64,000 bases of DNA from Eublepharis macularius (taxonomy: Eukaryota > Chordata > Lepidosauria > Squamata > Eublepharidae). The first letter of the stretch is position 1; each line of letters opens with the position of its first letter. A program made the translations under genes and the position numbers. Below are positions 23,001 through 30,064 of the stretch, one piece after another. Location: the NCBI RefSeq assembly GCF_028583425.1, contig NC_072807.1, positions 36,399,001 to 36,463,000 on the forward strand. The letters are read 5' to 3'. The notes under the pieces were generated by a model, which searched no databases, had not been told where the DNA came from, and saw nothing but the letters and a program-made list of their open reading frames with translations.

Positions 23001-26000
23001 GTAATGCCGTTGCATAGGTCTGTTGACCATTATAAGTAAAGGCTCAAGAGCAAATGGATTGATTAGATTTATTGTCATTAGCCGTAGGCCATCACAAGAT
23101 TAAAAAACAAAAAACATGCTTCATCTAAAAACAGTTACATCCAGCGTCATAGTTAGAAATAACCTAGTTAGAAAATAAACTGTATAAGGGCTTGTACCAG
23201 TCATACAAATACCCCATTCGAAGAAGCCTTGGATCTGATCTTCCTGGTTGCTAATGCAAACGGTGAAACTCTATAGTTTGCTAACAGGAACACAATTTTC
23301 TCAGTTTCTGAGTATGCGGCTGTGGTAGGCAAAATTCTGGCCAGAAATTTAATTCTGGGTGCATTGAATAGCAGGCAGTATAATAGATAATGAGGAAGGC
23401 TCTCTAGAGATGGGCACAAACCGGGGAAAAACTGAACCATACGGTTCGTGGTTCGTCAAATTTCACGAACCACGAACTTTCATGAACCTGCCCCTGGTTC
23501 ATAAACTGGCTCATTTGGTTTGTGAAAACGGCACATCTGGGTCAGAAAATAATCACTTCCAGGTCAGCAGAAGGTCACTTCCGGGCCAGAAGAAGGTCAC
23601 TTCCGAGTTAGCGGAAGGTCTGCAGGAAGTCCATCCCCTGTTGCCTAGGAAACTGATTGATTGGCACCAGGCTGTCTGCAGTCATGAACCAAAAAATGAA
23701 CCAAACAAACCAGTCTAAAGTTCGTGGCGGTTCATCAGAAATGGGATCTGACGAACTGAGGTTTGAGAACCATGAACCGGCCTGGTTCGTGCTTAATTTT
23801 GGTCCGTATTTCGGTTCATGCCCATCTCTACTCTCCACTGCAGATAGTCCGCAAATACAAACACGGTTTTCCTCAGGCGTCTGAGAGTAACGGCCAGCCA
23901 AGAAGGCCAAGAGCAGATTGTGACCATTCACAATAACAGGAATTGGGGGGAGGGCTAGTATATACAAATGACTAAAAATCAAAGCTGAAAAAGAAAACAA
24001 ATGAAAATAGGTTCACGGCACACTCAAAAGTTAAGTTGTGGTTTTCCTGTTTTATTTCGGTACCTGATATCCCACTGCAACTAGCCTTGTAGATAAGCTC
24101 CATCAGGGGTCATTTCATAGAAAAAGAGCTGGAGGAACTCATTAGCATAACTCATTAGCATATGCTAGATCCCTTGACATCACTGGAAGTGTGTCATTAG
24201 CATAACTGATTTGCATATGCCACACCCCTGACATCACCTATCCTGACTGTTTTGGATCCAATCCTGGCCATTCAGGGCTGAAATTGGGCCCAAAATGGCA
24301 AAAGGGGCTGAAAATGGCCGAAAAGGGGCCTGAAATGGTCAGGATTGGGCCACTGCTGAGTGGGAGAGTGATCCACCAACCGTCAGAGGCCTGATCCAGG
24401 CTGTTTCGGCCCCAATCCAAGCTGAAACGGGCCCAAAATTGCTGAGAGTCAGGTGGGCGGGGACACCTGACATGTGACCTCTTTGGGGAACTGCTGGAAC
24501 TGCGTTCCAGCGCAAGTGAATGGCAAGCGAACAGAGAGGAATACACGTGAGTCTGTCCACTTGCCAGGCAAGTGTCATTCGTCACTTGTAGCTTGGCTCT
24601 AAGGAGTCAGCAATTAACAACCAAATCTTATGCATCCTTGCCTGGGAAAAAGCACTACTGAACACAGTGGGATTTACAGTGTGAGTAGACATGATTAAGA
24701 TTTCGCTGCTGGTTAACTGGCTGCTATTGCCAATGGAGCACAGAAGGCAGAAGAAAGCAATTTTTAAAAATCAAATGTCCTATGTAGTTTTTCCTTCAAT
24801 TTGAGGAGGAACATTCAAAGAACGTTTTTTTCTCTATGTGTTGCCCAGATTTTCTCCCCTTGCTGAGCGCCAGTAGAAACCCAATGTGTAGTGGATTGTC
24901 CTGGCCTGCCGCCTGCTGCTGGTTTTGCAGATTGCATGAAATTTGTTCAGGGGATCGAATTCTGGAATTAGAAATCTAGATGTGTAATTTTACCACTTCC
25001 CTTTGCACCTTCCCCAGTCGGAAATCCACACACCCCTTGCACCTACAGCCTGGGTTGCTTTAAATCTTCAGAAAGGATAACAGACTTTTAGGTAACTAGA
25101 AAGGTAGTTCGCTGGCTACATTATAGGTGGCCTCTGAGGTTGTGTTGTTTTGTTTCAGTCTGTTTGGGTGTATTTTATGAGAAGCACGGCAAGGTATTCT
25201 TCTTGCAACCCCTTCCTTTAGAAAGGCATTATGGATAGAGTGGGCCAAACTAGAAGTGATGAATGACACAGGTTGGACACTTGTCAGCTTCCCTCAAGTT
25301 TTGATGGGAAATGTAGGCAGCTTGGCGGAATGTTGGACAAGTGATAGTTGAAAAGTCTATTAGACAGCAGTCGGAGAGCCAAGCTGCAAGACCAGGATGC
25401 CTACATTTCCCATCAAAACTTGAGAGAAGCTGACAAGTGTCCAACCTGTGTCATTCGTCACTTGTCGCTTGGCCCAGTGTCAGATGAGGATCTTGGAGAC
25501 CCAGGTTAGAATCTCCACTCTGCCACTATGGAAGCTTGCTGGGTGACCTTGGGCCCCTCACGCACTCTCAGCCTCACCTACCTCGTAGGGTTGTTGTGAG
25601 GATAAAATGGAGACGAGGAGAATGATGTGCTTTGGGTTCTCGTTGGGGAGAAAGGCAAGGTATAAATGAAATAAAGAAACCAATAAAAATAAACGTGACT
25701 GCCGGATGCTCCCCTTTTTTCCAGAGATCCTCATTACAGCCGGAGGGGAAAATGTGCCTCCGGTGCCTATCGAAGATGCTGTGAAAAAAGAACTGCCTCT
25801 TCTGAGCAACACCATGCTGATTGGAGACCGGAAGAAGTTCTTGTCCATGTTACTGACTTTAAAGGTATTGGGGGCGGTCGGGGGCGGTCCCAAGGCAGGA
25901 TTCAACCATTAAGACTGATTCACAAATCTGTGCACGGAACTTTGCAGCATGTGTGAATGGCCTTCATTGAGAAGTACCAAAAGTAACGTGACACTTATGG

Positions 26001-26920
26001 TGCCAGCGGGTGCTGCGAACTCGTCGGCCGTCTTTTGATGCTGATTATGCATGTGTGAACTCTCCTTTATTCAAGTTCATCAATGTACAAAAGCTTTCCT
26101 GTTTATTTCAGTGCGTCGTCGATCCTGATACCTCTGAACCCACAGACTGCCTGACTCAAGAAGCACGCAATTTCTGTGAGAAAGTCGGCAGCAAAGCCAC
26201 CAAAGTGTCCGAGATTGCGAGGGAGCGAGATGCGGCCGTATACCAGGCCATCCAAGAAGGCATAGATCGTGTGAACGCCCGTGCCGTTGCCAATGTCCAA
26301 CGCATTCAGAAATGGGCCGTCCTAGAAAAGGATTTTTCCATTGTTGGTGGAGAATTTGGTAAGCCTTTTAAAGCACTGAGCAACATGCTAGGATTTAGCA
26401 TAAAAAGAAACCTTCCTGTCTTTTTTAGCTGAGAGTGTAGAACTACTTGAGGAGTGGTGCAAAGAATCGCCTGGGCCAGCTGCCCTAGATCAGTAGGGGT
26501 TTTTCAAAAAAACAGAAAGGAATTCAGTGGCGTTCTAAGATTATTTAATTACCGGATCATTGCATCCAGCTCATTTATTTTTATTTTATTTATTTATGTC
26601 GTTTATAGTCCGCCTTTCTGAGACTCGAATCTGATTATCTCAGAGGCACGCTTGCAGACATTATTTTTAAAAAAGATTTCCTGTTTCTTTTTTGTTTGTT
26701 TGTTTTAATATTTCAATGAATAGCTAAGATGAGGTTTCACTAAAGCACGCTGCAACAACGGGTTAGGAATTTGTCTTCAGTAACCTGCCTTTGACCAAAC
26801 ACCTTTCCATGGCATCCAGGTTAATATAACTTTTTCGTTCTAGGGCCAACAATGAAATTAAGACGGCAAGCCGTGACTGAGAAGTATAAAGATGAAATCG
26901 AGGCCTTTTATAAAGATTAA
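1996..26920 (+). CDS. ACSBG1: ACSBG1, bubblegum-family long-chain acyl-CoA synthetase (14 coding exons)
   Basis: Activates long- and very-long-chain fatty acids to acyl-CoA with ATP, by way of an acyl-adenylate; family members are membrane-associated cytoplasmic enzymes. Coding exons: 1996-2018, 5391-5452, 11649-11866, 12976-13064, 13890-14010, 14904-14984, 15285-15434, 17497-17673, 19714-19895, 20185-20415, 21845-22062, 25725-25864, 26112-26358 and 26844-26920. All have AG/GT borders and their phases sum to 2016 nt (671 codons plus stop). Motifs seen: AMP-binding loop YTSGTTGKPKG (about 231-241), YGMSETTGPH (424-433), GWLHSGD (494-500), GRIKE (514-518) and the C-terminal GPTMKLRR whose Lys (about 651) matches the catalytic lysine. 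Stretches such as GIYTTSSPEA and PTSHMGVPRVWEKIM resemble ACSBG1 more than ACSBG2, and the IDH3A/CIB2 neighbourhood agrees. Human ACSBG1 is 724 residues; the difference lies at the N-terminus, where exon 1 is inferred. Confidence 0.93.
4053..4330 (-). repeat. CR1-like LINE 3-prime fragment
   Basis: Reverse-strand sequence with the GTTGGAAGGG...GGTCATCTA style of CR1-type 3-prime ends, interrupted by a C-run at 4152-4169. In ACSBG1 intron 1. Confidence 0.5.
4600..5060. repeat. Two adjacent tRNA-derived SINEs (plus, then minus)
   Basis: 4620-4830 reads forward through CTCACAGGGTTGTTGTGAGG, the common SINE tail of this genome. 4836-5056 is a reverse copy of the family at 16976-17195 with GATTCGAACC (B box) near its 3-prime side. 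Confidence 0.5.
5391..5452 (+). CDS. ACSBG1: ACSBG1 coding exon 2 (residues 8-29)
   Basis: A polypyrimidine tract and CAG precede 5391, and the donor GTAAAT follows 5452. In the frame required by the next exon it reads NSSETQDILKDSGTGQEDLA, a polar acidic stretch of the kind found before the conserved core. The first and last codons are split and match their neighbours. Confidence 0.75.
5462..5740 (-). repeat. CR1-like LINE 3-prime fragment
   Basis: Starts with CACAGAATCCTAGTGTTGG and GTCCAACCCTCTGCTC, the reverse of a CR1 terminus, 10 bp after the ACSBG1 exon 2 donor. Confidence 0.5.
6141..6258. mobile_element. Palindromic MITE (GGGCCAAGCTACAAGTGAC) inserted in a SINE
   Basis: 118 bp with inverted ends GGGCCAAGCTACAAGTGAC and GTCACTTGTAGCTTGGCCC. 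Flanks read ..TTTCTCA and TCAGTCTAACC.., i.e. the SINE tail split inside CTCAGTCTAACC. The copy at 11291-11408 sits at the same SINE position in the opposite orientation. Confidence 0.8.
6925..7165 (+). repeat. tRNA-derived SINE
   Basis: GTGCAGTGGTTAGAGCATCT (A-box side), GGTTCCTCACTCTGC and GCTTGCTGGGTGACCTTC, tail ending in repeated TAAATAAA. ACSBG1 intron 2. Confidence 0.65.
7215..7600. repeat. Palindromic hammerhead-like retroposon, with three tandem core units
   Basis: A left arm (7230-7310) is followed by a 120-bp loop and three 52-bp tandem units starting at 7371, 7423 and 7475, each with GCATCTGA(C/T)GA, a short hairpin and (G/A)AAAGCTTATGC. The right end is ..AACTCCTCTGGATCT. Flanks CTTTCTCGCTGA (7203-7214) and CTTTCTCACTGA (7599-7610) form a 12-bp target duplication with one mismatch. 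Confidence 0.75.
8268..8775 (+). repeat. BovB/RTE LINE, C-terminal end of ORF2 and 3-prime tail
   Basis: A 164-codon open stretch reads HGCESWAVKKADRKKIDSFE, WCWRRVLRIPWTAK, LRLSYFDRITRRQDPLEKSI and KRGRPKPRWIESRKE, the distinctive C-terminus of BovB reverse transcriptase. It ends with CAGCACATAACACACAC, typical of the BovB 3-prime tail. 5-prime truncated, in ACSBG1 intron 2. Confidence 0.85.
8893..9134 (+). mobile_element. hAT-like MITE, TAGGGTTGCCAG family, diverged
   Basis: Left GCATTGCCAACTCTGGGTTG and body GGGAAATTCCTGGAGATT to GTATAATGCCATAGA, right end AGTTGGCAACCC. The middle after 9050 differs from other copies, so it may be rearranged. Confidence 0.5.
9135..10070. other. No feature recognised
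   Basis: ACSBG1 intron 2. A C-run lies at 9651-9659. I see no exon or known repeat here. Confidence 0.4.
10074..10272. repeat. Palindromic hammerhead-like retroposon
   Basis: Left arm AGAGTCCAGTAGCACCTTTA onward and a right arm complementary to it, meeting at CATCAGATGCAGAGAGCTGT; right end ACACGGCTAACTCCTCTGA. The core loop between arms is short. I could not see a clean target duplication. Confidence 0.7.
10285..10601 (+). repeat. L1 LINE fragment (ORF2 linker region)
   Basis: Translation reads WRLNDSLLLQEKDLVEYF, IWEANKAYIGGNLLAIV and a Lys-rich coil, matching the segment between endonuclease and reverse transcriptase of L1 ORF2. Open for 61 codons, then broken by stops. Confidence 0.6.
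10602..11089 (+). mobile_element. 5-prime-truncated retroposed insertion with poly(A) and 15-bp target duplication
   Basis: ACTTATTGGAAGTAA occurs at 10587-10601 and again at 11090-11104. The 488 bp between ends in T-rich sequence and an A10 run. This is the mark of L1-type target-primed insertion. The body has no ORF I recognise; it may be an L1 3-prime UTR or a retrocopy. It split an older L1 fragment. Confidence 0.7.
11179..11540 (+). repeat. tRNA-derived SINE, split by a MITE
   Basis: TAGTGGTTACAGTGTTGGAT and GGTTCGAATCCCCACTCTGC give A- and B-box-like blocks; the tail AGGGCTTGTTGGGAGGATAA runs to a TAAATAAA end. Interrupted at 11291-11408. Ends about 110 bp before ACSBG1 exon 3. Confidence 0.75.
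11291..11408. mobile_element. Palindromic MITE (GGGCCAAGCTACAAGTGAC) inside a SINE
   Basis: 118 bp, same termini and length as 6141-6258 but with the interior inverted relative to the host SINE. Flanks ..CACTCTCA and TGAGTCTAACC.. show the same SINE insertion point. Confidence 0.8.
11649..11866 (+). CDS. ACSBG1: ACSBG1 coding exon 3 (residues 29-101)
   Basis: Begins after TTTTTTAG and ends before GTAAAG. Encodes SVWTISANGLVNLR, DPSCSQTPVTVHEMF and the KWEKITFLEYY stretch, which align with the start of the conserved synthetase domain. A tandem ribozyme-like repeat array starts 138 bp after the donor. Confidence 0.93.
12000..12310. repeat. Head-to-tail array of four ribozyme-like arm units
   Basis: AGAGTCCA(G/A)TAGCA begins units at 12004, 12087, 12170 and 12234 (periods 83, 83 and 64 bp), all in one orientation. 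Each unit is the antisense arm of the palindromic family, containing GCTTTC(A/G)AGAACCACAG. Starts 138 bp after ACSBG1 exon 3. Confidence 0.8.
12976..13064 (+). CDS. ACSBG1: ACSBG1 coding exon 4 (residues 102-131)
   Basis: Begins after TTTATAG and ends before GTAAGG. Encodes LGLERFHGVAIVGFNSAEWF followed by ILAVGAVFAG, matching the conserved GLKQxxxVAILGFNSPEWF region of the family. Confidence 0.93.
13496..13760 (+). repeat. CR1-like LINE 3-prime fragment (sense)
   Basis: TTTGTGGAATTCACGCCACA and the following GATACATTCATGGAGGATAG are typical of CR1/L2-type 3-prime regions. A similar copy lies at 48170-48370. About 130 bp before ACSBG1 exon 5. Confidence 0.5.
13890..14010 (+). CDS. ACSBG1: ACSBG1 coding exon 5 (residues 131-171)
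   Basis: Begins after CTTCCACAG and ends before GTAGGA. Encodes GIVTGIYTTSSPEACHYIA and NIIVVENQKQLDKITQ. The TTSSPEA version is typical of ACSBG1, whereas ACSBG2 has TNSAE here. Confidence 0.94.
14123..14765 (-). repeat. CR1 LINE 3-prime end, about 640 bp
   Basis: Reverse strand carries the full CR1 terminal region, ending in the CCAACCCTATAAATCTATGA terminus. A frame with GMFSLDRRRLRGDMITIFKY and KGCHIEDGLELF is the remnant C-terminus of CR1 ORF2. In ACSBG1 intron 5. Confidence 0.75.
14904..14984 (+). CDS. ACSBG1: ACSBG1 coding exon 6 (residues 172-198)
   Basis: Begins after CTTCATAG and ends before GTATGT. Encodes IWHRLPHLKAVVMYKDSV and ends in NLYM, matching the LPHLKAVVIYKE stretch of the human protein. 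Confidence 0.9.
15285..15434 (+). CDS. ACSBG1: ACSBG1 coding exon 7 (residues 199-248), AMP-binding loop
   Basis: Begins after TGTAAG and ends before GTATGT. Encodes MDEFMQLGNEV, QKPNQCCVLIYTSGTTGKP and GAMLSHDN. The TSGTTGKPKG motif is the ATP-phosphate-binding loop of adenylate-forming enzymes. Confidence 0.96.
16478..16690 (-). repeat. tRNA-derived SINE, reverse
   Basis: CCAGAGTGGCGTAATGATTA on the minus strand begins the tRNA-like head and the tail CTCACCTACATCACAAGATT follows. ACSBG1 intron 7. Confidence 0.55.
16800..17200 (+). repeat. Two SINE copies in tandem
   Basis: Both copies end in GCTCTGAGTAGG(G)CACTAATCT-like and AGAGCAGTATATAAG sequences followed by (TTA)-rich tails. The second (16976-17195) has a full head with TTTGGCATAGTGGTTGGGTT and GTTTGAATCCCACAAC. 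The first lacks most of its head. Confidence 0.6.
17497..17673 (+). CDS. ACSBG1: ACSBG1 coding exon 8 (residues 249-307)
   Basis: Begins after ATACAG. Encodes ITWTSAHASRAGDMQ, VSYLPLSHIAAQIYDLW and YFAEPDALK. The donor AAG|GTCTTT is weaker than the other donors of this gene, and a 39-bp minisatellite starts directly at it. Confidence 0.95.
17674..18488 (+). repeat. 39-bp minisatellite starting at an ACSBG1 splice donor
   Basis: About 21 copies of a 39-bp unit built from two 12-bp TGGAATGTATTG blocks plus CTGAAGTTGGCTTTG. The unit has no stop in several frames, so long spurious ORFs run on both strands. Marker variants (GGAACGTATTG at 17680, 18031, 18394; AATGAATTG at 17801 and 18152) recur 351 bp apart, showing a nine-unit higher-order repeat. 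One unit near 18310 has an extra 12-bp block. The first partial unit overlaps the donor GTCTTTG of exon 8. Confidence 0.95.
18945..19070 (+). repeat. Old relative of the ribozyme-like retroposon
   Basis: GACTCACAAAAGCTTGTACC and TAAGGTGCTACTGGATTCAA match the GAAAGCTTATGC...AAGGTGCTACTGGACTC pattern at low identity. One arm only. Confidence 0.5.
19287..19437. mobile_element. Palindromic MITE (GGCTGYTTCCACAC family)
   Basis: About 150 bp with inverted ends GGCTGCTTCCACACAC and GTGTGTGGAAACGGC and inner arms TAATGCACTTCCAATGC / GCATTGAAAGTGCATTA. Relatives at 21178-21308 and 27198-27347. Confidence 0.75.
19714..19895 (+). CDS. ACSBG1: ACSBG1 coding exon 9 (residues 308-368)
   Basis: Begins after TTTTGCAG and ends before GTACAT. 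Encodes GGLVDILKEALPTSHMGV, PRVWEKIMEKIKEV, SGFLKKKMLSWAMSV and SLERNLSNSN. The Ser codon is split with the next exon. Confidence 0.95.
20185..20415 (+). CDS. ACSBG1: ACSBG1 coding exon 10 (residues 368-445)
   Basis: Begins after TTTCTTAG and ends before GTAACG. Encodes DLKPFRMRLADSLVLAKIR, FSGAAPLPTEVMKFFLGLNI and YEAYGMSETTGPH, the last being the adenylate-binding motif shared by acyl-CoA synthetases. Confidence 0.96.
21178..21308. mobile_element. Palindromic MITE (GGCTGCTTTCACAC family) inside a SINE
   Basis: Inverted ends GCTGCTTTCACACAT and TATGTGTGAAAGCAGC; interior resembles 19287-19437. It interrupts the head of the SINE. Confidence 0.75.
21466..21655. mobile_element. 190-bp palindromic MITE inside a SINE, with 8-bp duplication
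   Basis: Arms such as AATTCCGCATGGCTTACCTG and its near complement at the right end fold back over nearly the full length, with GATCGCGTTTTCTCGC in the inner arms. Flanks AGAAAGGG (21458-21465) and AGGAAGGG (21656-21663) agree at 7 of 8 bases, as for hAT elements. Confidence 0.8.
21845..22062 (+). CDS. ACSBG1: ACSBG1 coding exon 11 (residues 445-518)
   Basis: Begins after TTTTCAG and ends before GTACCG. Encodes CGKAVPGCKVKLMNED, GEICFWGRTVFMGYLN, AIDEDGWLHSGDLGKLD and GFLYVTGRIK. GWLHSGD and GRIK are the ribose-binding and hinge motifs between the N- and C-terminal domains. Confidence 0.96.
22289..22361 (-). repeat. Possible tiny retroposed insertion
   Basis: GCTCATTCCA occurs at 22289-22298 and 22352-22361, flanking 53 bp that start with a T14-15 run. 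This could be a very short minus-strand poly(A) insertion, or chance. Confidence 0.3.
22592..22916 (+). mobile_element. hAT-like MITE, TAGAGATGGGCAC termini
   Basis: Inverted ends TAGAGATGGGCAC and GTGCCCATCTCTA with many GGTTCGT / ACGAACC inner repeats. Flanks ATGCTGAG and ATGCTGGG agree at 7 of 8. ACSBG1 intron 11. Confidence 0.85.
23042..24005 (-). repeat. Non-LTR retrotransposon 3-prime ORF end, split by a hAT-like MITE
   Basis: Minus-strand reading gives AFLAGRYSQTPEENRVCICG before the insertion and LPHYLLYCLLFNAPRIKFLA, YSETEKIVFLLANY after it, the Cys/His-type C-terminus found after reverse transcriptase in several LINE clades. I do not assign the clade. The MITE at 23405-23830 interrupts it. 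Confidence 0.6.
23405..23830 (+). mobile_element. hAT-like MITE, TAGAGATGGGCAC termini, inside a LINE
   Basis: Ends TAGAGATGGGCAC and CATGCCCATCTCTA; longer than the copy at 22592 through a repeated GGTCACTTCCGGGCCAG-like segment (23548-23600). Flanks share CTCTC. Confidence 0.8.
24104..24518 (+). mobile_element. hAT-like MITE, CAGGGGTCATTTC family, right tip lost
   Basis: CAGGGGTCATTTCATAGAAA, AGCATAACTCATTAGCATAT, then GGGCCCAAAATGG blocks, as in 59901-60313 and 63560-64000. The right tip is replaced by a half copy of the GCCAAGCTACAAGTGAC palindrome (24519-24600). Confidence 0.75.
25205..25690 (+). repeat. tRNA-derived SINE split by a palindromic MITE
   Basis: Head at 25218-25237 and body from 25477 (GTCAGATGAGGATCTTGGAG; GCTTGCTGGGTGACCTTGGG; GGGTTGTTGTGAGGATAAAA) to a short A-rich end. 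The interruption is at 25238-25476. Ends 35 bp before ACSBG1 exon 12. Confidence 0.75.
25238..25476. mobile_element. Long form of the GGGCCAAGCTACAAGTGAC palindrome, inside a SINE
   Basis: Inverted arms include ACACAGGTTGGACACTTGTC and its complement near the right end, plus GTTTTGATGGGAAATGTAGG on each side. Flanks share AGTG. Confidence 0.75.
25725..25864 (+). CDS. ACSBG1: ACSBG1 coding exon 12 (residues 518-564)
   Basis: Begins after TTTCCAG and ends before GTATTG. Encodes EILITAGGENVPPVPIED, AVKKELPLLSNTMLIGD and KFLSMLLTLK, which match the start of the C-terminal domain of the family. Confidence 0.96.
26112..26358 (+). CDS. ACSBG1: ACSBG1 coding exon 13 (residues 565-647)
   Basis: Begins after TTTATTTCAG and ends before GTAAGC. 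Encodes CVVDPDTSEPTDCLTQEA, EKVGSKATKVSEIARERD, AVYQAIQEGIDRVNARAVA and IQKWAVLEKDFSIVGGEFG. Confidence 0.96.
26844..26920 (+). CDS. ACSBG1: ACSBG1 last coding exon 14 (residues 647-671 and stop)
   Basis: Begins after CGTTCTAG. Encodes GPTMKLRRQAVTEKYKDEI and AFYKD, then TAA at 26918-26920. The Lys of GPTMK corresponds to the C-terminal catalytic lysine of adenylate-forming enzymes. I could not pick a convincing poly(A) signal downstream. Confidence 0.94.
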
Positions 26921-27094
26921 AGCCGGGCCCGTCTCTACGAGCTTCCCTAGAACATAAAACCAATTCAGCGACACAAGCTTACGTCAAGCATCTCTGCAGT
27001 GTTGGAAATGGGAGGATTTCCCTCGCTTTCTTTTGTTGTAATTCCAGAATTTTGCTATATGTGGCATTTTTCAAACCTCCTTAATCTGGTTTAG

Positions 27095-27450
27095 CCAGTG
27101 TGCCGTAGTGGTTAGAATTCAGGCTAGTACTGCAGAGACTCTGATCCAAACCCCCACTTTGCCACCAAGCTCAGCAAGTGACCTTGGGCCAGACATAGGC
27201 TGATTCTGCACACGTTGGATAATGCACTTCCAATCCTCTTTACAGATCATTTGGAATGGATTTTTTCAAGTGCGGAACAAAAAATCCACCTCAAATGATT
27301 GATAAAGTGCATTGAAAGTGCATTATCCAACGTGTGCGGAATCAGCCACTGTCAGCTTAACCTACCTCAGAGGGTTGTTGTGAGGCTGAAGATCATAGAA
27401 CCATAGCACTATCCTGAGCTCCCTGGAGGAAAGGTTAGATAGAAGTGCAA
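27095..27450 (+). repeat. tRNA-derived SINE split by a palindromic MITE
   Basis: GTGCCGTAGTGGTTAGAATT head, CTGATCCAAACCCCCACTTT, then after the insertion CTACCTCAGAGGGTTGTTGT. About 180 bp beyond the ACSBG1 stop. Confidence 0.7.
27198..27347. mobile_element. Palindromic MITE (GGCTGATTCTGCACACG) inside a SINE
   Basis: 150 bp; ends GGCTGATTCTGCACACGTTG and CAACGTGTGCGGAATCAGCC are near-perfect inverted repeats, inner arms TAATGCACTTCCAAT / ATTGAAAGTGCATTA. Confidence 0.85.
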
Positions 27451-27454
27451 TTGA

Positions 27455-28345
27455 TTAATTTGGCATATTGCTCACATTAATTCTGGAACCGGAGATCTTG
27501 CAGTTTGGTTCTTTGTACCTGTTAAGAAAACGGCAAACAACCAAACTCACATATTGAGGAATGCATGGCGTTTCACCAATGCACACAGGCCCATCTGTCC
27601 ACTGGTAGAATGGCACCCCACCCAAAATCTTGAGACATAACCACACCCAGTTTGCTTTTCTGTGGTGTTTCATCAAGGCACACATGGGCTCAACTGCTTT
27701 AGTGCTCTGAAAGGGGGAACTGATACAGAGAGAGCCCAAAGCGACAGTGAATTGTACAAGGGTAATACTGTCCAACATTTAAGAAGTAAAAAAGGAATGA
27801 GGGAGAATTCCTAAATGCATTGGCTCCAGCTTGCCAGCAAGACTAGATAATACAGACCTCTGCTATCTAGGGAAAATTTTTAGAGGAGTTTTAGAAATGT
27901 TCCTTCAAGACCCTCTTTTCTAGGATAGCTGCCTGTTCCTCTGACACCACTGTTTGGAAGAGAAGCCTTGAAGTTTAGTTCGGGCACATCTCTTCTGAAT
28001 GTTTTGTGATGCAGAAAGGGAAGAGAGCCATTCTGAACTCCGACATACATTCCTGTCCTTGTAGATACAGGCTCTAGAAAAGCATTTGTAGTGAAAAGTA
28101 TTAATAGCCGAAAATCATGGCAAGAGGAGCCTGGTATATTCACATATCCTCCTGTTCCAACCACCCCATTTTAGATATGAACGGGATATATGAGTAAATC
28201 ACACATGGATCCTCTGTCATATCTATTTAGGCCGTTAACTGCATGATCATGGAACTCCTATTTTGACATTTTAGTTAAAAGCAGTTTTTTTTAAAAAAAG
28301 CTACCCCTTGTAGTTAATCAAAACGAACCTTCCCATGCGTATTCT
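27455..28345. other. Intergenic sequence between ACSBG1 and IDH3A, nothing recognised
   Basis: No ORF, RNA gene or repeat that I can name. Part may be ACSBG1 3-prime UTR. Confidence 0.35.
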
Positions 28346-28361
28346 GTCCTGGATAACCCAG

Positions 28362-28548
28362 GGAAGCCCGATCTCGTCAGATATCAGAAGCTAAGCAGGG
28401 TTAGCCTTGGATGGGAGACCTCGAACAAAGACCAGGGTTGCAGAGGCAGGCAATGGGAAACCACCTCCGTTCGTTTCTTGCCTTGCAGACCTCACTAGGG
28501 GTCGCCATAAGTCAACTATGACTTGAGGGCACTTTCCACCACTACCAA
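28362..28548 (+). repeat. 5S rRNA-derived SINE
   Basis: CGATCTCGTCAGATATCAGA, AGCTAAGCAGGGTTAGCC and TTGGATGGGAGACCTC follow the 3-prime half of 5S rRNA. The body continues with GGCAGGCAATGGGAAACCAC and GGGGTCGCCATAAGTCAACT. It is not a functional 5S gene: the 5-prime half of the rRNA is missing. Confidence 0.8.
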
Positions 28549-28741
28549 TGTGTAGACAGGATGGGACCAAAACCGCTTCGTTACACAAATGCAACTCACA
28601 TTTATGCCAGCTATGAAAAAATAAAATGAGGTAGATCAAAATGGGAGTGTTGTTTTGTAGTAAGGTCTAAACATTCGACTAAAACAAGGGTTCAAAATGG
28701 TCTCCGGAAAGGCTGCTTTGCTCTATAACCCCAAAACCATT

Positions 28742-28920
28742 ACGAGAGAGAGTGTGGTATAGCAGCTACAGTTCTGTCCTCAGGCCTGGGCGACTCAGCT
28801 TCAAATGCATAGGGTGGGGCGTCATTTGACTGACCTCCCTCGTAGGAATATTGTGAGAGTATATTAAAATGAAATGTGCAAGCCATGTAAAGCCCTAAGT
28901 TCCTTGGAAGAAGGGCACAT
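28742..28920 (+). repeat. tRNA-derived SINE, old
   Basis: GTGTGGTATAGCAGCTACAG head and TTCCTTGGAAGAAGGGCAC tail with a diverged middle. Confidence 0.45.
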
Positions 28921-30064
28921 GAAACCTCAGCTATTAGAATCAGCCAGTCTTCAAAGTGCTCCGACATTGTGTACAGCAGTAGCTCTTTCAGAAATTGTGT
29001 TCCTGCAGGATAGCAACACAATTGACAACGGACAGAACAGGGCCGCAAAGCTAACCCTGGAAGGCAAAATGATATAAGGTCACATCATGTCGTCGCATTA
29101 CAATTGCAGAGCTCAGAAACGGCTCAGCTGCCACTGTGCAGGCAGCTTCCCTTGGTATTTCCGTTCTTAAAAGCACTTCTCTTCCTCCTCCACAGCCCCC
29201 CCCCCCAAATACGATCTGTTAAAAGAGATTTATACCAATCCAAACTGGTTTCCAGAACAGCAATGTGCCTATCCCACAACCCTTGTATTATGAAGAGGGT
29301 GTGTATCTAGAGATGGAAGTTACCATCTTTACAGAGCAGAACGACGTTTTACACGTATGGGCCCTAAGCCTGTTACACTTAAAACCTAAGGAAATTAACA
29401 GAGCTGTGGATTGGGGTCACACTGTGCAGTCATTGCTTAAGACACTTTTCTTCTCATGCACGCAGGACATTGGGCTCAACATTTTGAAATTAGGACGTAA
29501 GCTGCCAGCAAAAGCTGATCAAGGGAATGGATTTTAGGCAATCTCTGCTCTGGTCATAACAGTTAAAAGTGTAGTCTTGGGCAGCCACAGTTGGTCTTGG
29601 GGCTGTTCAAAGACAACGGGAGGTTTAACCCTTCAACCCCTACCAGGTTTTGATGTTCAAAACCATCCCCCCTGCTTATCCGATTTCAAACAGGTGTGCG
29701 TGTGTGTGTTTGTAAGACTTATCCTTTCTCCAATGAAATGCCAAGGAAGAAGGAAGCCCCCTTTCAAATACCAAACTGGGCAGAGATAGATTCGAGGGAT
29801 TAAGCGCACCTCCTTTCCCTGAATGGCCCTGAAGCAAACTGAGGCTGAATGAACTTGCTATTTGAAGGGGCGATCTTTGTCTCATCTCTTTGAGCCTTTA
29901 GAGAAAAATCCAGCCAGTCCCAGCTTCAACTGACATGTAGGAACATACGCATGCCATGAGCAACAAATGCAAAGGTGCGTAAGCCCTCTGAATTTGGGAT
30001 TGTTGGAAGCACTTAAGGGGAATCCTCTCACAACAACAAAGGCAGAAGCTGTGTGTCTTTGGGA

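Noticed and set aside
11649-26920. ACSBG2 instead of ACSBG1
   Set aside because: Diagnostic stretches (TTSSPEA, MDEFMQLGNEV, PTSHMGVPRVWEKIM) and the IDH3A/CIB2 neighbourhood favour ACSBG1, although some residues (LGLERFHGV, FNSAEWF) resemble ACSBG2.
28362-28430. 5S rRNA gene
   Set aside because: Only the 3-prime half of 5S rRNA is present and it runs into a SINE body.
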